Shown here: one piece after another, positions 1 through 9,295 of the stretch
Layout of the letters: every line of letters starts with the position of its first letter
Position numbering within the stretch: position 1 is the first letter of the stretch
Source: an uncultured Lachnospiraceae bacterium
Lineage (GTDB): Bacteria > Bacillota > Clostridia > Lachnospirales > Lachnospiraceae
Direction of reading: 5' to 3'
NCBI GenBank assembly: GCA_947626775.1
Contig: CANQTL010000020.1
Location: 1 to 56,008, forward strand
Length of the DNA stretch: 56,008 nt
Made by a program: the position numbers and the translations under genes
Notes under the pieces: model-generated
Seen by the model: the letters and a program-made list of their open reading frames with translations, nothing else
The model's database searches: none
Told to the model about the DNA's origin: nothing

Positions 1-970
1 CTTCTTCCTTCCCTTTATCCGTTACCAGAAAACCTTCATACTTCCAGCCTCGATATTCAAAAAATGCCGCCATATTTTGGGCGATTCGCCCATGTCCATA
101 TATATATACATTCTCATGGGTCCCATAAAACTCCTCCAGCTCATGCAAAAATGAAAAATCCGTTAAAAACCCGGAAAGCTGCTCGCGGCACCGCTTATCA
201 AATACCTCCCTGATCATATCAACCTTATAATCCGTATATCTGTCTACATATTTTATTGATTCCCACGCATCAACAAAATTTCCAAAATCAACTGCTTTCA
301 CTTTTAAAACCGGGCAATGCTGGTTCTTAATCAATTCATGAGCCCAGCCCCAGCATGGATTATTCCCCTCTTCTATTCCTAATTTCTGTAGGTCGCAGCA
401 GGCAGCGTCCCCCTGAAATCCGCATCCTCTGAAATACGCCGTGAACTTCAATTCAAATTTTTTAATGGCCTCATCCAATGACGCCGGATAAGGCAGCGCT
501 TCCCAAAACAGCTTAAACTCCTCACTATGAAGCATGCGGGATTTGATTAACAAAAAATAGGACTGCATATGCTCCGCAAAATCCTCTCCGTCTTTCCAAA
601 CACCTCTGGGGTGTTTTGTCAGTCCCCAAAAATCAATATTTGCTTTTTCATCTATGTACTTAAAAAAATCCGACAGCGGGAAAAAAAAGCCAAAAAAAGT
701 GTCATTCATCAACAGCAGTTCATCATACTTTTCTAAGGGTATCTGCGCCAGTACATCTTTATACGCCCCAACATCATATCCTGTATTTTCTCTTTGTATC
801 ACAAAATCTGCCTTTTGGCTTAGGAAATCCGTTCCCTCCGCATTTATATATCCGTTATATACAATATATAACACATCCGCAAAAGGCCGAATATCGTCAA
901 TGAGTTTTTTTCTATACTGCATTAGCTCTCCGTCATAACAGTACAGAACCATAAGCACTATCCGCTGCAT
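1..970 (-). CDS. RgpF-like rhamnan synthesis protein, 3' end outside window
   Basis: This open frame runs off the left edge, so only the first ~323 residues are seen. The ATG at 970 follows GGAGGA with an 8-base gap. The N-terminal half has the rhamnan-synthesis F (RgpF, PF05045-type) pattern: an early VLYCYDGE strand, ENTGYDVGAYKD near residues 61-72 and LMNDTFFG near residues 87-94. Members of that family act as glycosyltransferases on cell-wall polysaccharides. Around residue 290 begins VYIYGHGRIAQNM, the Rossmann-like module seen in many proteins of this locus. It is the last gene in the window of the long minus-strand unit and lies 91 bases after the next RgpF-like gene. The FFGFFFP stretch is encoded by a T-rich segment. 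The exact sugar and acceptor cannot be told. Confidence 0.8.
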   Translation of the reverse strand, partial: MQRIVLMVLYCYDGELMQYRKKLIDDIRPFADVLYIVYNGYINAEGTDFLSQKADFVIQRENTGYDVGAYKDVLAQIPLEKYDELLLMNDTFFGFFFPLSDFFKYIDEKANIDFWGLTKHPRGVWKDGEDFAEHMQSYFLLIKSRMLHSEEFKLFWEALPYPASLDEAIKKFELKFTAYFRGCGFQGDAACCDLQKLGIEEGNNPCWGWAHELIKNQHCPVLKVKAVDFGNFVDAWESIKYVDRYTDYKVDMIREVFDKRCREQLSGFLTDFSFLHELEEFYGTHENVYIYGHGRIAQNMAAFFEYRGWKYEGFLVTDKGKEE

Positions 971-1061
971 ATCTTTGCTCCTCCAAATACATTGCAACTG
1001 CACCTGTTCCACATATCCGAAATCTATTTATATATTAGCTTTCCTTTCTATTATTGCGATT

Positions 1062-2357
1062 CTATCGTCGGTCAACATCCTTTAGAACCTCGATCTCGTA
1101 ATTCGGGATCAGCAGATTTTCCAGCGGTACGTCACTCACAATTTCTGCCAGCACTTCCGCTGTATTTTTCTTGCCTAAAGCAAGAATAATTCCTGTATTC
1201 TTATTGATAACTGCATCTTTATAAGAGGTCACATTCTTCCCTTCTCCCTCCCCTTTAACAGATACTATATGTCGGTCTGATCCCATACCCCTCCACTGAA
1301 GATATTTACCGACCAATCTTCCCATCTTTCCATTTCCATATATGTAGAAATCGGGATGTTTCCTGCAGAAATCATCCAATTGCCAATAGCTGAATGGCTG
1401 CGTAACATGATTTCTGCCCCACCGTTGCATATGCCTTTTTATCAGGTCCACATCATAATCCGTATGTTCGGATATATAGCCAAAAACTTCCCGGGCTTTC
1501 ACAAAATTTGGTAATTCCAGAGCTTTCCGTTTTACCAACGGCATTTTAACTTCGGACAACAGTTCCATAATATAATATATATATAATATGTCCGAACTTC
1601 TAGCCGGAAAATATACTCCGCATACATCCGTATATACAGTATATCTAAATTTCTTTTGACAAAAAAAACTCGTAAATCGCACTTCAAAATTCAATACGGT
1701 TTCCGGCAAACTAACAGGATATTCCATCTCTTCCCAAAACAAGCGAAAAGATTCAGAACACAGCATTCTCTTCCGAACCGCCAGAAAGTAGGCCTGTACA
1801 TGCACAGGAAGGATCGTGTTATCATTCCATCTGCAAATTTCCTGCTTCGTCATTCCCCAGAAATCCACATCCTGTTTATCCATCTTGTCGAATACATTGC
1901 TCCAGGGATACACCGGACCATAAAAGGTATCATTCAGCAAGATCACTTCATCCCATTGATCAAGCGGCTCCTCCCGCAAATAATACAAAAAAGCGTCTTT
2001 ATAAGCTCCTGCGTCAAATCCTCTGTTGTCCCGTTCATAGATACAGGGAGTATAAATTGCCAGCTTCTTTCTTTCTTCCTGCCTGAGTTTTCCGTTTGAA
2101 ACTATCACTATTTTCTGCGTGACCGCCATAAGGCTGTTGAGCAGATACCGTACATAATCTTCCACATACCCTTCCCAATCATAAAATACAAATATGGCCA
2201 TCCTGTTCACAAGTTTTTCCTCTCCCCCTCTTGCTGAATGATAATTGGACCAATGACTGAGAGCAATTTTATCATTAATTTTCTGTCGCATTACCAATAA
2301 ATGCTGCAATACTTTTTGTTTTTCACTATCTGCTTTCATGTTTTTACATAATTTCAT
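1062..2357 (-). CDS. RgpF-like rhamnan synthesis protein with C-terminal Rossmann-like module
   Basis: A protein of about 431 residues resembling RgpF-type glycosyltransferases of cell-wall polysaccharide synthesis. It shows MAIFVFYDWEG, then DNRGFDAGAYKDAF, then LLNDTFYGPVYPW and DVDFWGMT, in the same order as the two other RgpF-like proteins of the window. The C-terminal ~100 residues start FYIYGNGKMGRLVG, a GxGxxG nucleotide-binding-like module shared with its neighbours. The start is uncertain: in-frame candidates are a TTG at 2369 and ATGs at 2357 and 2339, none with a clear ribosome binding site. All lie at the end of the WbsX-like gene, so translation is probably coupled to it. The glycosyltransferase assignment is by family resemblance; donor and acceptor are unknown. 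Confidence 0.8.
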   Translation of the reverse strand: MKLCKNMKADSEKQKVLQHLLVMRQKINDKIALSHWSNYHSARGGEEKLVNRMAIFVFYDWEGYVEDYVRYLLNSLMAVTQKIVIVSNGKLRQEERKKLAIYTPCIYERDNRGFDAGAYKDAFLYYLREEPLDQWDEVILLNDTFYGPVYPWSNVFDKMDKQDVDFWGMTKQEICRWNDNTILPVHVQAYFLAVRKRMLCSESFRLFWEEMEYPVSLPETVLNFEVRFTSFFCQKKFRYTVYTDVCGVYFPARSSDILYIYYIMELLSEVKMPLVKRKALELPNFVKAREVFGYISEHTDYDVDLIKRHMQRWGRNHVTQPFSYWQLDDFCRKHPDFYIYGNGKMGRLVGKYLQWRGMGSDRHIVSVKGEGEGKNVTSYKDAVINKNTGIILALGKKNTAEVLAEIVSDVPLENLLIPNYEIEVLKDVDRR

Positions 2358-3861
2358 ATAATATTTCAAACAAGGAAATCAATTTGCTGTCAATACGCGA
2401 GCTTAATTCTATAAAAATATCCTGCACGCCTCCCATGACTGTCAATATCACTGCATCTACAGGCGATAACTCGTCGTCAATACTCTTCACTTCATATTCA
2501 TTGGACAATTTTTGCCCTCTTCTATCTATAATATATAAAATTTGAATATCTGTTTTCTCGAGCTGCGTGACTAAGTGTTGTCCCAGTTTTCCCATTCCAT
2601 AAACTGCAACTGTACGTATATTGTTTTTATGAAGATATTCCGCTATGCTCTTTCCTTGTTCAATACAATTTAACCAAACATCATAACAACGATTTATCTG
2701 CCGGGTTTTTACTATATTCATATCTTGTATTTTATAGCCTCTATTCTCGTATTTCTTTTTATATTCAGCTTTATTTCCTTTAAGAGCAGATTCCTTTGCT
2801 TTCTTGTTTGCTTCAAGATATCCATATTTATTTTCTTCATCAGGCTCGAGATACATTCCCTCTCCCCATTCATTCCACGCATTGATGAATACAAACTCAT
2901 TCCCTAACGCTATGCTTTTTTGATATAATTCCTGCATATAAAACTCAAACTTTTTCACTGTAGCTCCCTTAAAAGCAATCCCTCCATTTCTTTCTCTCCG
3001 CGGGGTATCATCATAATTAGGGAATCCTTCATAATAAGTTTTACAATTTTCATAAGGTTTTTCCTCTAAAATACTCTTCCAAGCAGCATCATAATCCGGC
3101 CGATAAAGCCCGTCTGCTTGCATTGATGATTCTAAATCCCAAAAAGAATGAGGCGCATAATATAGAACCGCATCCATCATTTTTTCTGCATAACCAATAT
3201 TTTTCCCTATAAAAAACAAATCATCAAAACCATTTTCCTGTGCTAATTTCCTCCACATTTGAAGCATCATCGTAAGACATGGAATCTCCCGCGAATGACA
3301 TATCATAAATACCGGTTTTCCATCAATTTTTATGTATCTTTCATCTTTGAAAAATGGAAGCAGATAATTGAAATGATTTTCCCAATCTTTTTCTCTTCCA
3401 TACTTTTGGTCAAGCAAAATTCCTCTATGATTTTCATCGACTTTTGTTTCAAATCGATCTGTCCATGCGTTTCCTGCAAATTTGCTCCAAGTCCGTGTCC
3501 AACTCCCGATTGCCCAGCAAAAACAAAAAGGCATATATACATCTTTCCATTTAAGCAAATTTTCTGCCGGTTTTTCCAATATCATTCGACCGTTTTGAAA
3601 ATAATAATGATAAAAGCATTGTCCATCAATGCCGTAGCGCTTCATCAGGTCTGCCTGCCATAACATAACATCTTTTTCCAGTAAATTATAGTAATTGTTA
3701 TTTAATGGAATCACCGGCTGTCTATGTCCTTCGAATAACACATCTGCAGACTTCACAGCTGTCCAGTCCGTATATCCCTCTCCCCACCACGCATCATTTT
3801 CTGCAATCCGGTGAAATTGCGGCAAATACATCGTCAAGGTACGAACTATATTATTACTCAT
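2344..3861 (-). CDS. WbsX-like (GH99-like) glycan enzyme with C-terminal Rossmann-like module
   Basis: About 505 residues. The first ~350 match the WbsX/GH99-like family (PF14307 type) found in O-antigen and capsule loci: MYLPQFHRIAENDAWWGEG near the N-terminus, YGIDGQCFYHYYF, and NAWNEWGEGMYLEPD near residue 340. The start is set at 3861 because TAACAAGGAGG lies just upstream; an ATG-like start 33 bases earlier would swallow that site. The last ~100 residues, starting VAVYGMGKLGQHLV, are the shared Rossmann-like module, ending in FEILYEIM, almost the same as the end of the stand-alone module protein at 4682-5065. Whether WbsX proteins transfer or cleave sugars is not settled, so the role is inferred only as glycan assembly or trimming. 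Confidence 0.85.
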   Translation of the reverse strand: MSNNIVRTLTMYLPQFHRIAENDAWWGEGYTDWTAVKSADVLFEGHRQPVIPLNNNYYNLLEKDVMLWQADLMKRYGIDGQCFYHYYFQNGRMILEKPAENLLKWKDVYMPFCFCWAIGSWTRTWSKFAGNAWTDRFETKVDENHRGILLDQKYGREKDWENHFNYLLPFFKDERYIKIDGKPVFMICHSREIPCLTMMLQMWRKLAQENGFDDLFFIGKNIGYAEKMMDAVLYYAPHSFWDLESSMQADGLYRPDYDAAWKSILEEKPYENCKTYYEGFPNYDDTPRRERNGGIAFKGATVKKFEFYMQELYQKSIALGNEFVFINAWNEWGEGMYLEPDEENKYGYLEANKKAKESALKGNKAEYKKKYENRGYKIQDMNIVKTRQINRCYDVWLNCIEQGKSIAEYLHKNNIRTVAVYGMGKLGQHLVTQLEKTDIQILYIIDRRGQKLSNEYEVKSIDDELSPVDAVILTVMGGVQDIFIELSSRIDSKLISLFEILYEIM

Positions 3862-3903
3862 CGAAATCTCCTCCTTGTTATAACTTCTGCACATACCTTT
3901 TTT

Positions 3904-4692
3904 CTAATGTATTTCACAAGTAACAATATCATATTGCTCGGCGTATTCTTCCAGCATTTTTTCCGATATATTAGTGCTAAAATCCCTTACGGACTGTCTG
4001 CAAGATTTCAATCTTCGTATTATATATGTTCCCGGCCATTTTTGACACACATAATTGCCATATGTCTCAAACTCTGAAAATCCACTTTTCAACAAATCTA
4101 TACACGTCACCGCATTAATCACTTTTTCCCAGAAAAATTCTCCTTCAAGCTTCCGGTTCGCCTCTATATCATCGAGCATTTGACACATAAAATCTGTTTT
4201 AATAAGCATATGTTCTGAAATAAAAGAATATGGTCCCACTTTACTATATTGATTATCAAACAGCCTATTCATGGTTGTAAAATATGGTTTATGAAACTCC
4301 TCTTTTACATCAAAGTAAGGAATTCCCTCCGAATTATATATTTCTATTTTTTTTACTGGAATTGTATCTGCATCCCATACGAGGTAACAGCTTTTATTAG
4401 CAACTCTCGCATAACCCATTTTTAAAAATTGTTGAAAATACCATCCCGTACGTTTCCCTGCCAAATTATCCCGCTTACAAATTACTTCATGCAATGAATG
4501 ATAATTCAAATTATAGTACATTGAATTTTCATCAATATAATAACATCGCTGCTCGTCGCATATTGCTTCTATTTCACTATTGCCTATAAGGATTATTTTA
4601 TCTGGTTGTAAATATCGTTTTATCCCCGAAAGTGTAAAATTTATATTCTTTATATTTTTAGGCGAGACAGGAATTATTACGTCATAATTCAT
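3904..4692 (-). CDS. DUF6492-like putative glycosyltransferase
   Basis: A 262-residue protein beginning MNYDVIIPVSPKN, typical of a GT-A-fold nucleotide-sugar-binding strand. YLVWDADTIPVKK near residue 105 supplies a DxD-type motif for a metal-bound sugar nucleotide. The overall pattern resembles the DUF6492 family seen in polysaccharide loci. The ATG at 4692 lies inside the last codons of the upstream module gene (11-base overlap), so the two are probably translated together. No transmembrane segment is visible. Substrate and linkage are unknown. Confidence 0.7.
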   Translation of the reverse strand: MNYDVIIPVSPKNIKNINFTLSGIKRYLQPDKIILIGNSEIEAICDEQRCYYIDENSMYYNLNYHSLHEVICKRDNLAGKRTGWYFQQFLKMGYARVANKSCYLVWDADTIPVKKIEIYNSEGIPYFDVKEEFHKPYFTTMNRLFDNQYSKVGPYSFISEHMLIKTDFMCQMLDDIEANRKLEGEFFWEKVINAVTCIDLLKSGFSEFETYGNYVCQKWPGTYIIRRLKSCRQSVRDFSTNISEKMLEEYAEQYDIVTCEIH

Positions 4693-5065
4693 ATAAAATC
4701 TCCTCTATCGTCTTAATATCAGCATCTGTATATTTCTCTAATTGCTTCTTAATAGGTTCATAATCATCAACCGGCATAAGAACAATCACATCCAAGTTCA
4801 GTCTCTCTATTTCCGTTGGTTTAACTGCCGGAAAGTCAATTAAAATCTTATCACCCTTTTGGTCTATAATACATTTCAATTTAACTTCTTTACTGCCCAT
4901 CAATTCATATACAATACAATCCGTCAAACTTATGTATCCATATACCCCAATATCTTTATACCCCCTCTCCTTTAAAAGTTTTTCCAATGATATTCCAATT
5001 TGCCCCAGTCTGATCCATCGAAACATTATATCTGATCTGATCTGCTGTTTTTCCATCGCTGTCAT
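4682..5065 (-). CDS. Stand-alone Rossmann-like module protein
   Basis: A 127-residue protein that contains essentially only the module found at the ends of neighbouring enzymes: IGVYGYISLTDCIVYEL, LKCIIDQKGDK, LDVIVLMPVDDYEPIKKQLEKY, ending IEEILYEL. The usual GxGxxG is degenerate here (GYISLTD). The start follows AAAGGGGAAAG. The stop overlaps the start of the DUF6492-like gene. It may have lost a catalytic domain, or it may act as a separate partner protein for the others. No function is known; it could bind a nucleotide or sugar nucleotide, but that is inference from the fold-like pattern only. Confidence 0.7.
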   Translation of the reverse strand: MTAMEKQQIRSDIMFRWIRLGQIGISLEKLLKERGYKDIGVYGYISLTDCIVYELMGSKEVKLKCIIDQKGDKILIDFPAVKPTEIERLNLDVIVLMPVDDYEPIKKQLEKYTDADIKTIEEILYEL

Positions 5066-5094
5066 ATGGCATCTTTCCCCTTTAAATAGAACAT

Positions 5095-5865
5095 CTATTT
5101 TTTAATAAATAAATAGTTTGTTGTTATAAAACATTCTAGCCGCTCTCCATATTTAGGAATCTCTCTAAGTCCATCGCTTAAAATTCGATAAACAAAGAAA
5201 TCAGCACTTAACAAATTCCAAAAATCTCTAAAATAGGTGCGCGAATCTATATTACAACCACCGAATTCAATTTGAATATTATCAATACGTTTTTCAGCCA
5301 ACATATTTTGAGCCCCATTTAATGCCTTCAATTCGTGTCCCTCAATATCCATTTTTAAAAAATCAATCTTATTTATATCATTTACTTCACAATAATGATC
5401 TAAAGTATCCAGACTCACCATCTCACGTAAGCCAAAATCAATTCCAAAATAATCCAGCTGCCTATTATAAAGACTCGCAAGTCCAGAATTTTCTTTATCA
5501 TAATATAAAGTTGCTTCTGTAATTGCATCACTTAGTCCAAAGTTATTAATTTTTACATTTTCATATTGTATTCTTTCACACAATTTAGCGTATGTACTCG
5601 CAGAAGGCTCAAAGCAATGAATTTGCGCATTAGGGACATTATTTATCACTAATTGCGTATAATTTCCCACATTGGCTCCAACATCAAATACTGTATATTT
5701 TTCTTTGTCCCCCCCCCTGTTTAACATTCTTAATACATTTTCTTCTCCACTTGTTTCCAAACTTCCGCCCAATCCAATATTCATTCCTTTTAATGAATCT
5801 TTAAACAATTCATACCACATTTCATAAAATTGCTTCTTCCCATATACATTTGCATTCACTTTCAT
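5095..5865 (-). CDS. FkbM-family methyltransferase (first of three), with 9-G tract
   Basis: A 256-residue SAM-dependent methyltransferase of the FkbM type. Motif I is FDVGANVGNYTQ near residue 60, and the family hallmark DFLKMDIEGHELKAL is near residue 165. It probably O-methylates a sugar or side group of the surface glycan. A run of nine G on the coding strand (5709-5717) encodes part of LNRGGDKEKY just before motif I; gain or loss of one G would remove the whole catalytic core. AGGAGG lies only two bases before the ATG at 5865; a GTG two codons later has better spacing. It follows the fucosyltransferase gene closely. Confidence 0.88.
   Translation of the reverse strand: MKVNANVYGKKQFYEMWYELFKDSLKGMNIGLGGSLETSGEENVLRMLNRGGDKEKYTVFDVGANVGNYTQLVINNVPNAQIHCFEPSASTYAKLCERIQYENVKINNFGLSDAITEATLYYDKENSGLASLYNRQLDYFGIDFGLREMVSLDTLDHYCEVNDINKIDFLKMDIEGHELKALNGAQNMLAEKRIDNIQIEFGGCNIDSRTYFRDFWNLLSADFFVYRILSDGLREIPKYGERLECFITTNYLFIKK
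5709..5717 (-). repeat. Homopolymer tract, 9 G on coding strand, in FkbM gene 1
   Basis: Nine consecutive C on the plus strand, read as G9 in the gene. The reading frame is open at this length. The tract sits just before the SAM-binding motif I, where a slip would truncate the enzyme. Confidence 0.9.
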
Positions 5866-5871
5866 ATCCTC

Positions 5872-6777
5872 CTATACTGCTATACGTATCCAATTTTTCG
5901 GACATATATCCACATCTGCCCTTTCATTATCAAAAAACCACGGTTTTGGAGCAATCACGATCTTATTACCATTTTTATTCAACCATGCTCCCCACCACCC
6001 AAACGAACTATTTGCAATAATATGATGGGAACAACAGGACATCAGCCGCATATCATACCAAAATCTGTATTGATCAAACATTTCTTTTTCTATGTAAATA
6101 GCATTGTTGTCTTTATAATTTTGTTTCACCCACTCAATATCATCCGAAAAAAACACCAACTTAGGATTGCGCAAAACAGAATTCATATACGAAATAGCTT
6201 TATTATAATAATTGCTTTCGCTTAAATTTCCCCATACCTCTGGTTGCTGCAAATAATCCCCTCGTCTTATATGTACAGAAACATATTGATCACTGCCGGA
6301 TATTTTCATCCCCCACTCTTCCAATCGCCTTTCCCCATAATTAAATTCAAAATCCTCTAAAAGATCATTTCTAATATCACAAAAATATTTTTCCGTCTGC
6401 CAATATCCTACAAAAATACAATTTTGAGTTTCGTATATTTCCGGTTGATAGGGCATAGTTCTAGGTTCTACCCAAAAAAATCTATTTCGATAATCCCTCT
6501 CAAATTCTAATCGCTTATTGGGATCTTTTTTTATTTTTTTCCATTCCAAATCTATTTGATCAAATTCTTCATCTGATATATATTTCATATTAATTTTAGG
6601 AAATACTTCCGTTAAACTAAACGAGCGATCTGGACGATGTTGATAAAAGCCTAAACTTGCTTTGACATTTCTTCCTCTATGCTCTAATGACTTATACAGC
6701 GCATATTGAAACATCTGATTTCCTAATCCGCTTTTAAATCTAACTACATTCGCATTCTCCAGTTTATTGCCATTCAT
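5872..6777 (-). CDS. GT11-family alpha-1,2-fucosyltransferase-like protein
   Basis: About 301 residues with the markers of glycosyltransferase family 11: SGLGNQMFQYALYKSL near residue 18, VSVHIRRGDY near residue 180 (the GDP-fucose-binding HxRRGDY) and IANSSFGWWGAWLN near residue 265. GT11 enzymes transfer L-fucose from GDP-fucose, usually in alpha-1,2 linkage; some move other deoxy sugars. The start is placed at the ATG at 6777 behind AAGGAG; a TTG nine bases earlier would be too close to that site. No GDP-fucose synthesis genes are in the window, so the donor must be made elsewhere. Confidence 0.9.
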   Translation of the reverse strand: MNGNKLENANVVRFKSGLGNQMFQYALYKSLEHRGRNVKASLGFYQHRPDRSFSLTEVFPKINMKYISDEEFDQIDLEWKKIKKDPNKRLEFERDYRNRFFWVEPRTMPYQPEIYETQNCIFVGYWQTEKYFCDIRNDLLEDFEFNYGERRLEEWGMKISGSDQYVSVHIRRGDYLQQPEVWGNLSESNYYNKAISYMNSVLRNPKLVFFSDDIEWVKQNYKDNNAIYIEKEMFDQYRFWYDMRLMSCCSHHIIANSSFGWWGAWLNKNGNKIVIAPKPWFFDNERADVDICPKNWIRIAV

Positions 6778-6842
6778 TAAAATCAAATCTCCTTAATTAA
6801 AGAAATATATTTTGGTGCATAAACTTTACAACAAAAAATTTC

Positions 6843-8030
6843 TTACCCCTTTTCTTGACCATAAAATTTATGTAAAATTAATGAACCAAAAATTTCATCC
6901 ATCTCTGGTGGAACAAATTCCATATACCCTCCCCAAGTTGAAAATGTCATTTCTCCAAAATACATTTCGCCCCCCCCCGTCGGCAACAAAAACCAATCGA
7001 CTCTAACATGTTCAAAATCTTCTGCCAAAATTTTTGTCTTTGCAATCATCTCTTCAAACTGTATAGGTTTTGGTGCAATAATTTCATCCTTTGGATATCC
7101 ATAGCTAAAAGGTTGCATTTTCCAGTCTAAATCGTAAAAAGATGCCTTACACCATGGAAGATGCGATCCATTTATACACCATATATATTGTGGTTCTCCA
7201 TGAAAGCAAAAAACATCATACTCATATACGCTTTCTGCCACACCATCCAGATACTTCTCCGCTATTATTCTAGGCTCAATCTTTTCATATTGCATTTCTA
7301 ACCCAACATATGCATAATTACGTTCCAACCAACCATTAAGCATTTCACAAATTTGTTTTCTATCAATTTCCTTTTTATTCTTAACTACTACATTATGCGC
7401 GGATGCATTGTTTGTTTTAAGGACAAAGCTATCTGGTAATTTATCGAAATCAATATCATCTGCATTCTCCCATATTCCATATATTTCATTTAAATATTGT
7501 TGTCCAATTTTTCCCGCTACCCATTCCCGAACTTTAACTTTATCTGCTAGAATTGTTCGACGTTTATCATGAAGATTGATTTTTTCCCAATTAATTATTT
7601 CATTGTATGTCTTGGGATTTTTTAAATCTATGTTTTTATTTAAATAATATCTATATTGCTCTTTTATAATTTGTTCATACAAACTTGGATCAATCTGACT
7701 AATGTAATCATAGTCAAAAGGTGATGTTGTATATTTGTATATATCATCCGAATTAATCCCCAACTCACACAATTGTTTTACAATACTCTCCTGATTTTTC
7801 TTATTGACCGCCACTATGTATAGCACTTTTTCATTTAAATTATATGGGAGCACAATAGGGACACTAATTTTTTTGCTCTTTATTTCCTTAATCATATTGT
7901 CAAAAACACATACTATATTGTGCGTCTCTTTTTGCAAAATGGAAAACAAATAGTCTCCACTTTTTCCTGCCCCAACTATAACCACTTTAGGGTATTGTTT
8001 CGCTCTGCTTATCACTTCTTGATTCAACAT
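6843..8030 (-). CDS. Rossmann-like module fused to TupA-like ATP-grasp protein, with 9-G tract
   Basis: About 395 residues. The first ~110 are the locus-wide module (VVIVGAGKSGDYLFSIL). The rest resembles TupA-like ATP-grasp proteins (PF14305 type) of polysaccharide clusters: NPKTYNEIINWEK, LPDSFVLKTNNASAHN, PRIIAEKYLDG and MYFGEMTFSTWGGYMEF. ATP-grasp enzymes join a carboxylate to an amine, or make a related bond, at the cost of ATP, so this may attach an amino acid or similar group to a sugar acid; that is inference. The start at 8030 follows AAAGGAGAACAAGAT. A G9 run (6970-6978) encodes the GGG of LPTGGGEMYF, just before the conserved FGEMTF strand; a slip would remove the end of the catalytic domain. 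Confidence 0.82.
   Translation of the reverse strand: MLNQEVISRAKQYPKVVIVGAGKSGDYLFSILQKETHNIVCVFDNMIKEIKSKKISVPIVLPYNLNEKVLYIVAVNKKNQESIVKQLCELGINSDDIYKYTTSPFDYDYISQIDPSLYEQIIKEQYRYYLNKNIDLKNPKTYNEIINWEKINLHDKRRTILADKVKVREWVAGKIGQQYLNEIYGIWENADDIDFDKLPDSFVLKTNNASAHNVVVKNKKEIDRKQICEMLNGWLERNYAYVGLEMQYEKIEPRIIAEKYLDGVAESVYEYDVFCFHGEPQYIWCINGSHLPWCKASFYDLDWKMQPFSYGYPKDEIIAPKPIQFEEMIAKTKILAEDFEHVRVDWFLLPTGGGEMYFGEMTFSTWGGYMEFVPPEMDEIFGSLILHKFYGQEKG
6970..6978 (-). repeat. Homopolymer tract, 9 G on coding strand, in ATP-grasp gene
   Basis: Nine consecutive C on the plus strand, G9 in the gene. The frame is open at nine. It encodes three glycines in a turn before the conserved FGEMTF segment. Confidence 0.9.
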
Positions 8031-8047
8031 ATCTTGTTCTCCTTTTA

Positions 8048-9253
8048 CTATTTTATACATATATTGTTATCATTTCCTAAAAAGACAAAAAAATTTTTAA
8101 AACCTTTTTCCACTAAAGTAAGCACAATTTCTTTTTGAAACTTCAAGGATACCGCAATAATTATCTCCATATCTTTATCTTGTATATCTAAGATTTCTTT
8201 TATCGGAATATCCTCTATAAACAACTCCTTTTTGCGCTCGCTAACGACAAAATACTTTGGCAAAATATTTTTTTGTTTCAATTCATAAAAAGCTTTTCTT
8301 CCTATACCTCCGGTACCATATATAGCAAACTCTCCATTTTTTAAATGTGCAATTCTATTATCATAACACTGCTTTTCTATCTGTCTAATCATCTTATAAC
8401 GACTTAACAAAATTGGTCTAAAATGATTAAAAAACATATTTTTTCTATTTTTATCTCCATGTGAATAAGCCTCACACAAATTTTCTATATTAACAATACA
8501 GTTATCATTTGAAATGACATAGGATTTTATAAATTCATCTATATCAAAAAAATCCCCATGTTTCTTAAGCAACAATTCTACTGCGCGATAATAAGCATCA
8601 CTATTTGCAGATATACTATTATTTTGCCTATACACTTTCACTAACGGTTTTTCAATATAGCCTATTTTATATTTTTGAATAATACGGACCACATATTCAT
8701 AATCTTGGAATCTAGGCATCTCCTCGTCAAAACATCCTACAGTCTCAACAATTTCCTTACTTATTATTAATGTTTGCGTACTTATAACATTTTTTCTTCT
8801 CAAAACATTTTCAATCCCTTTTTCTCCGATTTCTACATTCGTATTTGTATCTGGAAATTGTTTTACATAGTTATCATATCGAATAGATGTAAAAGCAGAA
8901 AATACTGCATTGAGATTTTTATCATTCATATATTGCATTTGTACTTGTAATTTTTCACACATCCATTCATCATCGCTATCTTGAAATGCAATATAATCTC
9001 CCTTAGCATTACTTATTCCCACATTCCTAGCCACATTAGCACCCAAATTATTAGGAAGTGCGATTAATTTTACTCTAGCATCGTCAACATATCTTTGCGC
9101 CACGTCAACAGAATTATCTGACGAATTATCATCGATAATAATTAATTCTATATTTTGGTATGATTGTTCTAAAACGCTCTTAATTGCACGCTCAATTGTG
9201 TTTTCGCGATTAAACATAGGAATAATTACAGATACTAAAGGCCATTCATGCAT
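8048..9253 (-). CDS. GT2 glycosyltransferase with C-terminal Rossmann-like module
   Basis: A 401-residue protein. The N-terminal ~230 residues are a family 2 GT-A glycosyltransferase: PLVSVIIPMFNRENTIERA, then IELIIIDDNSSDNS, GANVARNVGISNAKG, and FQDSDDEW as the metal-binding acidic motif. The C-terminal ~100 residues, beginning FAIYGTGGIGRKAFYEL, are the shared module and end in FKNFFVFLG. The start at 9253 follows AAAGGATGATATC. Only 17 bases separate its stop from the ATP-grasp start. It most likely adds one residue to a lipid-linked repeat unit at the inner membrane face; the sugar is unknown. Confidence 0.9.
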   Translation of the reverse strand: MHEWPLVSVIIPMFNRENTIERAIKSVLEQSYQNIELIIIDDNSSDNSVDVAQRYVDDARVKLIALPNNLGANVARNVGISNAKGDYIAFQDSDDEWMCEKLQVQMQYMNDKNLNAVFSAFTSIRYDNYVKQFPDTNTNVEIGEKGIENVLRRKNVISTQTLIISKEIVETVGCFDEEMPRFQDYEYVVRIIQKYKIGYIEKPLVKVYRQNNSISANSDAYYRAVELLLKKHGDFFDIDEFIKSYVISNDNCIVNIENLCEAYSHGDKNRKNMFFNHFRPILLSRYKMIRQIEKQCYDNRIAHLKNGEFAIYGTGGIGRKAFYELKQKNILPKYFVVSERKKELFIEDIPIKEILDIQDKDMEIIIAVSLKFQKEIVLTLVEKGFKNFFVFLGNDNNICIK

Positions 9254-9295
9254 GATATCATCCTTTCGTTTTTACTCAAATTACTTATTACCTAC

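Noticed and set aside
660..705. T-rich tracts in the first RgpF-like gene as switches
   Set aside because: They encode the FFGFFFP segment close to the family motif and are common in AT-rich DNA; the frame is open.
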